From positions 1-64,000 of the forward strand of contig NZ_CALXFV010000001.1 in the NCBI RefSeq assembly GCF_944387675.1: a DNA stretch of 64,000 nt, in the 5' to 3' direction. A program made the translations under genes and the position numbers. Source of the stretch: an uncultured Flavonifractor sp. (GTDB lineage: Bacteria > Bacillota > Clostridia > Oscillospirales > Oscillospiraceae). The number at the start of each line of letters is the position of its first letter. Position 1 is the stretch's first letter. The notes below the pieces were generated by a model, which ran no database searches, was not told where the DNA came from, and saw only the letters and a list, made by a program, of their open reading frames with translations. This document shows, piece after piece, positions 1 through 9,000 of the stretch.

Positions 1-99
1 GTCCAGTTCGTGGAGCGCGCCCGCAGGGTCATTGAGGAATTCGGCAAGCAGGTGGCCACTCCCGACGAGGCCCGCGAGATCCTCAGTCTGAAACAGTGA
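1..99 (+). CDS. BKACE (3-keto-5-aminohexanoate cleavage enzyme family), C-terminal fragment
   Basis: Frame 1 is open from the window edge to a TGA at 97-99 and gives 32 residues. The end, with ATPDEAREILSL before the stop, matches the C-terminus of the complete kce product at 61029-61847 (ATPDEARKILSL) and of the next gene. The family (DUF849) holds Zn-dependent enzymes that cleave beta-keto acids with acetyl-CoA. The substrate cannot be told from this fragment. It lies 8 nt upstream of a second family member, so the two were probably cotranscribed. The rest of the gene is outside the window. Confidence 0.8.
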   Translation, partial: VQFVERARRVIEEFGKQVATPDEAREILSLKQ

Positions 100-107
100 G
101 TCCTGTT

Positions 108-1033
108 ATGAGCGAAAAAAAGGTTATCCTCACCGCCGCCATTACCGGCGCGGTACACATTCCCAGCATGTCCCCCTATCTGCCCATCACCCCGGAGCAG
201 ATCATTGACGAGGCCGTGGCCGCCTGTCAGGCGGGGGCGGCGGTGGTACATCTCCACACCCGGGACCCCAAAACCGGACAGCCCACCGGCGACCCGGAGC
301 TGATGCGGCAGGTGGTGGACGGCGTGCGGGCGCGGTGCGGCGTGGTGATCGGAATCACCACCGGCGGCGCCATCGGCATGACCAGCCAGGAGCGGCTGGC
401 CGCTCTGCCTACCGCCCGGCCAGAGCTGGCCTCCTGCAACGCCGGCTCGGTCAACTTCTGCTTTGCGCCCATTGCCGACAAGATCAAGCAGCCCAAATTC
501 GACTGGGAGATTCCCTTTGTGAAAAACACCTATCAAGTTCCCTTCGCCAACACCTTCCAGGATATCGAGGACTACATGTCCATCATGGGCCAGCACCAGG
601 TCAAGCCGGAGTTTGAGGTCTATGAGACCGGTATGATCAGCAACATCGCCTATTTCCTAAAGCGCGGCCTGGTACAGGCGCCCGTTTACTCCAGTTTGTG
701 CTGGGGGTGATGGGGGGCATGCCCGCCACCATCGCCAACCTGAATTTCCTGGTGGAGACCGCCCAGAAGGTGCTGGGGGATCAGTTCCTCTGGTCCTGCG
801 CGGCGGCCGGAAAGGATCAGTTCGATCTGGTCACCACCGCCATCTGTCTGGGCGGCAACGTCCGGGTGGGTCTGGAGGACAACCTCTACCTCTCCAAGGG
901 GGTACTGGCCAGGTCCAACGCCGAACCCATCGCCAAGATGAAGCGCATCGCCCAGGAGCTGGGCCGCAGCGTGGCCACTCCCGACGAGGCCAGGCAGATG
1001 CTCTCCCTTCCCCCCGCGGCCTGCGGCGGATAA
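108..1033 (+). pseudogene. BKACE family gene with a single-base frameshift
   Basis: An ATG at 108 opens MSEKKVILTAAITGAVH, the usual BKACE start; a GTG at 96 is also in frame but overlaps the previous stop. The N-terminal part has the metal-binding VVHLHTRDP segment. Near 680 the frame breaks: the frame read from 108 ends at 710 after GLVQAPVY, while another frame continues with LQFVLGVMGGMPATIANLN to a TAA at 1031-1033. Adding one base in the 'tttactcc' stretch restores a family-typical junction, so one C seems to be missing. The C-terminus (GGNVRVGLEDN, ATPDEARQMLSL) is intact. This is either a recent inactivation or a sequencing error. It is the second of three BKACE genes in the window and is not near the lysine operon. 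Confidence 0.8.
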
Positions 1034-1124
1034 CCCGCCGTTGTCCATAAAATCCTCCCTGCAAACCACTCTCTTCTCTCTCATCACACGCATCTTTCTC
1101 ACCAAGCGCACCCCTTTTCCTCCC

Positions 1125-1161
1125 TCAGCCAGGCGCCGCAAGGCGCCTGGCTGACCTTTTT
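1125..1161 (+). terminator. Rho-independent terminator
   Basis: A 13-bp perfect stem (TCAGCCAGGCGCC with its complement) around a GCAA tetraloop is followed by CCTTTTTA. It closes the BKACE transcription unit. Confidence 0.85.
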
Positions 1162-1177
1162 ACTCTTCGTTCGACTA

Positions 1178-1206
1178 TTTACACCGGTCGGTTTTGGAGG
1201 TACAAT
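1178..1206 (+). promoter_or_regulatory. Sigma-A-type promoter of the MBL hydrolase gene
   Basis: TTTACA, a 17-bp spacer and TACAAT sit 32 bp upstream of the ATG at 1238 and directly after the preceding terminator. Confidence 0.7.
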
Positions 1207-1237
1207 CACCTTACAGAAGATCATAAGGAGGTGTCCC

Positions 1238-2833
1238 ATGAAACTGACCTTTTTCGGCGCGGCCCATGCCGTCACCGGCAGCTGCCATTGCGTGGAGTGC
1301 GGCGGAAAGAAGATTTTGGTGGACTGCGGCTTGCAGCAGGGCAGGGATGAGCGGAACAATCAGGAGCTGGACTTCAACGCCGGATACATTGACGCCGTGG
1401 TGGTCACCCATGCCCACATCGACCACTCCGGGCGCATTCCCCTGCTGGTGAAGCAGGGGTTTGAGGGAAATATCTACTGCACCCGGCTCACCGGCCAGCT
1501 GCTGAGCATCATGCTCCGGGACTCCGCCCACATTCAGGAGAGCGACGCCCAGTGGCAGAACCAAAAGGGCCGGCGGGCGGGGGCCGAGCCGGTGGAGCCG
1601 CTGTACACCGTGGCCGACGCCGAGGCCGCCATCAAGCACATTGTCACCTGTGAGTACGGCACCCGGCTGCAAATTGAGGACGGGGTGAAGGTACGCTTTG
1701 TGGACGCCGGCCATCTGCTGGGTTCGGCCAGCGTGGAGATGTGGCTCACCGAGGGGGAGCAGACCAGGAAGGTGGTCTTCTCCGGCGACATCGGCAACCG
1801 GGACCAGCCCATCATCCGCGACCCCCAGTACATCAAGGACGCCGACTATGTGCTCACCGAGAGCACTTACGGCGACCGGCTCCACGACATGGACGAAAAT
1901 CCCGACTACACCGCCGACCTGGCCGCCATCATTGACGAAACCCTGGGCAGGGGAGGCAACGTCATCATCCCCTCCTTCGCCGTGGGCCGCACCCAGGAGC
2001 TGCTTTACTTTATCCGAGAGATGAAGGAGCAGGGCCTGGTAAAAAGCGTCCCCGATTTCCAGGTGGTGGTGGACTCTCCTCTGGCGGGGGAGGCCACCCG
2101 CATCTTCTCCGGCGACCTTCACGGTTATCTGGACGAGGAGGCCATCGCCGCCTTGAAGGGGGGCGCCCTGTTCCAGTTCCCCGGCCTGGCCATCACCGAG
2201 AGCAGCGCCGAGTCCCGCGCCCTGAATGAGGACAAAACCCCCAGGGTGATCATCTCCGCCTCCGGCATGTGCGACGCAGGACGAATCCGCCACCACCTGA
2301 AGCACAACCTGTGGCGGCCAGAGTGTACCGTGGTGTTCGTGGGCTATCAGGCGGAGGGCAGTCTGGGCCGCCGGCTGCTCAACGGCGTCTCCTCCGTAAA
2401 GCTCTTTGGGGAGGAGATCGCCGTTCAGGCCCGCATCGTCAACTTCCACGGCCTCAGCTCCCACGCCGACCGGGACGGGCTGCTGCGGTGGATTGAGGCC
2501 TTCGTCCCCCAGCCTAAGCAGATTTTTGTGGTCCACGGGGAGGCGGAGGTGGCCGACCTGTACGCCAGCACCCTGCGTCAGCGGGGTCTGGCCGCCCACG
2601 CCCCCAATTATGAGGAGGTCTACGACCTGCTCACCAACCAGATGCTCTCCCCCGGCCTGCCCCCGGAGAAAAAGCCGGCACCTGCCGCCGGCGGCTCCCC
2701 CGCCTACCAGCGGCTGGAGGAGGTGGGCCGCAGGCTTATGGAGGTCATCGCCCACAACAAGGGCGGTACCAACAAGGATTTGGGCAAATTTGCCGATCAG
2801 CTGCGGGCGCTTATCGAAAAGTGGGACCGCTGA
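1238..2833 (+). CDS. MBL-fold beta-CASP hydrolase (RNA exonuclease-like)
   Basis: A 531-residue metallo-beta-lactamase-fold protein. The Zn motif H58-A-H60-I-D62-H63 is followed by further ligands in a GHLLGSASVEMW segment and by SGDIGN. A beta-CASP insert and an RNA-metabolising MBL C-terminal part follow, with SASGMCDAGRIRHHL and an FHGLSSHADRDGL segment. The family includes CPSF-73/YSH1-like enzymes, so cytoplasmic RNA cleavage or exonucleolysis is likely, but the substrate is not visible. About 70 residues extend beyond the usual core. An ATAAGGAGG site lies just upstream of the ATG. The gene stands alone between two terminators. Confidence 0.85.
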   Translation: MKLTFFGAAHAVTGSCHCVECGGKKILVDCGLQQGRDERNNQELDFNAGYIDAVVVTHAHIDHSGRIPLLVKQGFEGNIYCTRLTGQLLSIMLRDSAHIQESDAQWQNQKGRRAGAEPVEPLYTVADAEAAIKHIVTCEYGTRLQIEDGVKVRFVDAGHLLGSASVEMWLTEGEQTRKVVFSGDIGNRDQPIIRDPQYIKDADYVLTESTYGDRLHDMDENPDYTADLAAIIDETLGRGGNVIIPSFAVGRTQELLYFIREMKEQGLVKSVPDFQVVVDSPLAGEATRIFSGDLHGYLDEEAIAALKGGALFQFPGLAITESSAESRALNEDKTPRVIISASGMCDAGRIRHHLKHNLWRPECTVVFVGYQAEGSLGRRLLNGVSSVKLFGEEIAVQARIVNFHGLSSHADRDGLLRWIEAFVPQPKQIFVVHGEAEVADLYASTLRQRGLAAHAPNYEEVYDLLTNQMLSPGLPPEKKPAPAAGGSPAYQRLEEVGRRLMEVIAHNKGGTNKDLGKFADQLRALIEKWDR

Positions 2834-2848
2834 CCTTTCCTCCATATC

Positions 2849-2880
2849 GGACGCCGTGGGAATTCCACGGCGTCCATTTT
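2849..2880 (+). terminator. Rho-independent terminator after the MBL gene
   Basis: The hairpin GGACGCCGTGG-GAATT-CCACGGCGTCC (2849-2875) is followed by ATTTTTAT, 15 nt after the stop codon. Confidence 0.85.
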
Positions 2881-3091
2881 TATCCGGCCGCCCTCTTTTT
2901 TGTAAAATCCATACAATTACTTTTTGTTATTTACAGATTCTATACGTCAACTTACCAAGAAAATATTGTGGTGCGAAGTATAATCTGTTAAAATAAGAAC
3001 ATCCGGATTGCTTGAGGAAGAAAGGAGGCTGACCACCCGTGCAGCCCATTGGAACCGCGTGACAGCCCGTAACGCTTTTATTAAAGGAAGG

Positions 3092-6000
3092 ATGGATGAT
3101 TCCAGTATGAGACAAGTCCGAAAATCACTTCTCCCCGCCCTGCTCTGTCTGGCCATGCTCCTTTCCCTGCTGCCCGGGGCGGCCTTTGCCGCCGGGGAAA
3201 CGGGGACCTTCACCAAGATTACCGCGCAGGAGGAGCTGACCGACGGCAAGTATGTCATGGTCGTGGAGACCGGCTACGCCGCCGGCGCTCTGGACGGCAC
3301 CTGGCTCAGCACCCTCCAGGTCACTGACGAGGGCGACAGCCTGACTGACCCGGACGCCAGCCTGGTGTGGGACGTGGCGGTTACCGCCGACGGCGTTACC
3401 CTCACCGACGCCAACGGCGTTCAGATTGCCCCCAAGGGCGGCAACAACAACGGCATCCAGGATGGGACCTATACCTGGGCGTTTACCTTTGCCGACGGGG
3501 CCTTCCGCTTCCTGGGTACCGGGGAGGACACCGTGACCCTGGCCAGCAACAAGAACACGGAAAACAAGTTCCGGGCTTACAAGAACACCACCATCAATGC
3601 CGGCTACCCCTGTGATTTCACCCTCTATCAGTATGTGGAGGGTACCGGCTCCACCGAACCCGAGCCGGAGCCGGAACCCGAGCCGGAGACCATCTCCATC
3701 GCCCAGGCCCTGGCCGCCGAGGACGGCGCCGAGGGTCTCACCGTCAAGGGCGTGGTCACCCTCATCGACGGCAAGAACCTCTACCTCCAGGATGAGACCG
3801 GCGGCATCTGCGCCTACCTCTCCTCCAGCCCCACCGGCGTGGCTCTGGGGGACACCGTCATCGCCACCGGCAACCGGGCCACTTACAGCGGCCTGCCCGA
3901 GCTGTCCGGCGCCAGCTTTGAGAAGTCCTCCGGCCTCACTCTCTCCCCCGCCGTCAAGACCATCGGGGAGCTCACCGAGGCCGACATCTGCACCTATGTC
4001 ACCATCCAGAATCTGACCGTTACCGAGGTCTTTGACAACAACGGCCAGTATACTAGCCCCAACATCACCCTCCAGGACACCGACGGCAAATCCATCCAGC
4101 TCTACAAGGCCGTGGTGGACAAGAATGAGGACGGCACCTGGGCCGTGGCGGTGGATGACGTTGTCAACGTCACTGCGGCGGTGGGCGTGTACAACACCAC
4201 CCTCCAGCTGCGCAATACCATTGCCGGCGAGATTCAGCCCGCCGCCCCCGCCGAGCCCGAGCCGGAGACCATCTCCATCGCCCAGGCCCTGGCCGCCGAG
4301 GACGGCGCCGAGGGTCTCACCGTCAAGGGCGTGGTCACCCTCATCGACGGCAAGAACCTCTACCTCCAGGATGAGACCGGCGGCATCTGCGCCTACCTCT
4401 CCTCCAGCCCCACCGGCGTGGCTCTGGGGGACACCGTCATCGCCACCGGCAACCGGGCCACTTACAGCGGCCTGCCCGAGCTGTCCGGCGCCAGCTTTGA
4501 GAAGTCCTCCGGCCTCACTCTCTCCCCCGCCGTCAAGACCATCGGGGAGCTCACCGAGGCCGACATCTGCACCTATGTCACCATCCAGAATCTGACCGTT
4601 ACCGAGGTCTTTGACAACAACGGCCAGTATACTAGCCCCAACATCACCCTCCAGGACACCGACGGCAAATCCATCCAGCTCTACAAGGCCGTGGTGGACA
4701 AGAATGAGGATGGCACCTGGGCCGTGGCGGTGGATGACGTTGTCAACGTCACCGCGGCGGTGGGCGTGTACAACACCACCCTCCAGCTGCGCAACACCAT
4801 CGCCGGGGAGATTGCCAAGCCCGGTGCCTCCGCCGGCCCCATCTACAACGGGGAGCAGGTGGTCATCTACAATCCCGCCTACGGCAAGGCCCTGTCCACC
4901 GCCTATAACGACTACTACAACATGGGTACGGACGTTACCCTGACCGGCGGCACCCTCACCGGCTTTACTGCCGCCGACGTGTGGACCGTCACCGACAACG
5001 GCGACGGCACCTGGTCCTTCTCCTACGGCGGGCAGAACCTGGGCATGGCCGACAGCTATACCAGCATGACGCTGGGGGAGAAGTTTGACAAGTGGGAGCT
5101 GGTGGACGCGGGCGGCGGCCTGTGGTATGTGAAGAATCCGGACCGCGACGCCTACATGGAGTACCAGGACAACTACGGCACCTGGAGCGCCTACTACAAC
5201 ATCGCTGCCGGCAGCGAGGGCATGTTCGCCCTGAGCTTCTATGAGGTCACCGAGCTGCCAGAGCCTCCCAGCGGCGAGGTGGAGTTCCCCGAATCCTTTG
5301 TCATCTACAACGTGGGCGCCCAGGGCGTGCTGGCCGCTCAGGACGACAATGAGACCAGCCCCTCCGTGAACGCCGCCGCCGCCTCGCTTTCCGACGGCGC
5401 GGCCACCCCCGCCAACGGCGCCCGGGTGTTCATCGTGGAGGAAAACGGGGAGTATTACCGCTTCAAGACCGCCGACGGCTATCTCTCCTCCAACGGCACC
5501 GGCAACAACGCCTTCTATCAGGCCGAGGCCACGGAAGACTCCGACTGGACCGTAACCGCCTTTAACGGCGGGTACAATCTGATGAGCCGCACCGCCAAAT
5601 TCAACGGCAAGTACGACCAGTATCTGGAGTATTACGGCGGCTCTTACAAGACCTACAGTCTGTACAGCGACAGTGGCAAGGACATCTACACCTTCTTCTT
5701 CTACCCCCTGGCCGATGGCGTCACCGTCACCGAGGGCGTGGTCAACGTACCCGCGGTCAGCTTCGGTACCCTGGCCGAAGCCTATGCGGGACAGGCGTAC
5801 ACCCTCACCTTCACCGTGGACAGCGTGTTCGGCGTACAGGAGCTCTCCGTCAAATACGGCGAGACGGCGGCCGAACCGGCCAGCGGGGACGGTGTCTACT
5901 CCATCACCATCCCCGCCGGGGACATGAAGGAGGGTACACTCACCGTCACCGTCACCGGCACTGACGCCAAGGGCGTGGACTTTACCGGCTCCATTGAGAT

Positions 6001-9000
6001 TCCTGTCAAGGACGAGCCCTACATCCTCGACGTGTTCCCCGCCCCCAGTTCCCAGACCGGCGACGACAAGGCCCCCGAAATCGGCTTCACCTTCGTCAAC
6101 GCCGGAGAGAATCCCACCATTACCCTGTCGGTGGGCGGGCAGGCCGTCACCCCCGTTGTGGAGGACGGCAAAGCCTCCTACACCCCCACGGCTGACCTGG
6201 CCGACGGCAAGCTCACCGTCACCGCCACCGTCACCCGGGCCGACGAAAAGTCCGTCACCCGCACCTGGACCTTCACCGTCGGCAAGGCCCAGTACCAGCT
6301 CTACTTCGGCCAGCTCCACTCCCACACCAAGGAGTACTCCGACGGCGCGGGCACCCTCCAGGAGGGTCTGGACTATGTGGCCAGCCTGCCTGAGAGCGCC
6401 AACGTGGACTTTGTGGCCTTCACCGATCACTCCAACTACTTTGACAGCACCTCCGACGCCAACCCTGAGGCCGCCCTGTACGATATCAGCCAGATGACGG
6501 CGGAGAGCAAGGCCAAATGGGATGCCTACACCGGACAGATTGACGCGTTCAACGCCGCCCATGCCGGTGAGATTGTGGCCCTGGCGGGCTTTGAGATGAC
6601 CTGGTCCGGCGGCCCCGGCCACATCAACACCTTCAATACCCCCGGCATCGTCTCCCGCAACAACACCACCCTGAACAACAAGACCGCCGACGCGGGGATG
6701 CAGGCCTACTACGCCCTGCTGAGCAATGAGAACCTGGCGGACTCCATCAGCCAGTTCAACCATCCCGGCACCACCTTCGGCAACTTCGCCGACTTCGGCT
6801 ACTACGATCCCATCATTGACACCCGGATGTATCTGGTGGAGGTAGGCAACGGCGAGGGCGCCATCGGCGCCGGCGGCTACTATCCCAGCTATGAGCAGTA
6901 CATCATGGCCCTGGACAAGGGCTGGCACCTGGCCCCCACCAACAACCAGGACAATCACAAGGGCAAATGGGGCAACGCCAACGACGCCCGGGACGTGATC
7001 CTCACCGACGACTTCTCCGAGGAGGGCATCTACGAGGCCATCCGCAACTACCGGGTCTACGCCACCGAGGACAAGAACCTGGAAATCAGCTATACCCTCA
7101 ACGGCCAGATGCTTGGCTCCATCATTGAGGAGATCCCGGAGAGCGCCGTTATCAACGTCAGCGTGTACGACCCCGACTCCTCCGACTCCATCTCCAAGGT
7201 GGAAGTGGTGGTCAATTCCGGTGCGGTGGCCTACACCTGGGACGATCCCACCCAGCTGGCCTCCGGTGAGCTGAACTGCACCATCCCCGCCGAGTACAGC
7301 TACTACTTCATCCGGGTCACCCAGGGCGACGGCGACATCGCCGTAACTGCCCCGGTATGGGTGGGCGAAGTGGTGAAGCTGGGCATCTCCTCCGTGGCGT
7401 GCGGCACCTCCACCCCTGTCACCGGCGAGGCCCTCACTCTCACCACCACTCTCTTCAACAGTGAGACGGCCGAAGCCACCGTCAAATCCATCACCTACAC
7501 CAGCGGCAGCCAGACCCTGTACACCGACAACACCGCCCGCACCATTCCCGCCTCCAGCACCCTGGCTGTGGACTGGAGCTATGTCCCCGACACGGCCCGG
7601 GTGATGAGCATCACCGTCACCGCCGTCATTGAGGAGGGCGGCATCGCGTACAGCTATTCCAAGAGCGTGACTCTGGACATCCTGGACGCCAGCCAGCTGG
7701 TGTATATCGGCATTGACGCCTCTCACTACAATGAGTACGTCAACGGCAACTACAAGGACTCCATGGGCAACTTCGGCACCCTGGCCGCCGGCTACTCGGT
7801 GCGTACGGTGCAGCTGAACACCAGCGACGAGCTGATTGCCGCCTGCGAGAACGACGGCGGCAAGTACGTGGCCCTGGTGCTCACCGCACCCTCCCGCCGG
7901 GACGGCGACAGCCTGCGGGACCCCTATGTATGCTACTCCGAGCAGGAGATTCAGGCCATCGCAGCCTTCAACGCCGCCGGCGGCACGGTAATCGTGGCCG
8001 GCTGGGGCGACTTCTACGAGAGTTACAAGGACTTCCCCGCAGAGGACCACATGGCCGCCCAGCAGAACCTGATTTTGGAGGCTCTGGGCTCTCACCTGCG
8101 CATCAGCGACGATGAGCTCAAGGACGACTCCTACAATGGCGGCCAGCCCCAGCGTCTCTACCTGAGCAGCTACAATTTCGACTCCTTCCTGCTGGACCGG
8201 GTGGAGTTTGACGCGGACAATCCCCACGACAACCTGTACACCGAGCTGTTCAGCCAGTACGGCGGCGCCTCCATCCACGTGGTGGACGGGGACGGACAGC
8301 CCACCACCGCCATCCCCGACACCGTAACCCCGGTGGTATACGCCTTCGACACCGGCTATTCCGCCGATGACGACAAGGACAACCGGGGCGGCCTGGGTAC
8401 CATTCCCGAGTATGCCTACGGCGACGGTACCGACCGCCTGCTGGCGCTGGCCACCGAGGATTTGGGCGGCGGCAAGGGTCTGATCGTGGTCTCCGGCGCG
8501 GCCTTCCTGTCCAACTTCGAGGTGCAGGCCACCATCAGCGACTCCGGCGCCGAGAAGAACTACTCCAACTACAAGATCTGCGAAAATCTGGTCAACTATC
8601 TCAATCCCACCACCATATCCGAAATTGCCGAGGTACAGGCCCAGAAGCAGGAGGGAATCAAGTACGTAGTGGAGGGCGTGGTCACCTCCAACGCCTCCGG
8701 CTACGACAAGGACACCGCTTTCTTCGACTGTATCTACGTCCAGGACGACACCGCCGGCATCAACGCCTTCCCCGTGGCGGGGGACTACAAGATCGGCGAC
8801 AAAGTCCGCATTACCGGCACCACCTCCTCCTACCAGGGAGAGCGGCAGCTCAACGTGACCGCTATTGAGAAGATCGGCGAGGTTGAGCCCCTTGCGCCCA
8901 AGTCCATCACCACCAGAGAGGCGGCCAACTCCACCTACCTGGGCAGCCTGGTTCAGCTCCAGGGCGTGGTGGTCAGCTTTGCCGAGGCGGAGGGCTCCAT

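Noticed and set aside
1211..2845. A 544-codon minus-strand frame opposite the MBL gene
   Set aside because: Shadow of the plus-strand gene; it has no motifs, and the plus strand carries promoter, ribosome site and zinc motifs.
3677..4813. CRISPR array or phase-variable short repeats
   Set aside because: Only two long coding copies in frame; there are no short repeats with spacers anywhere in the window.
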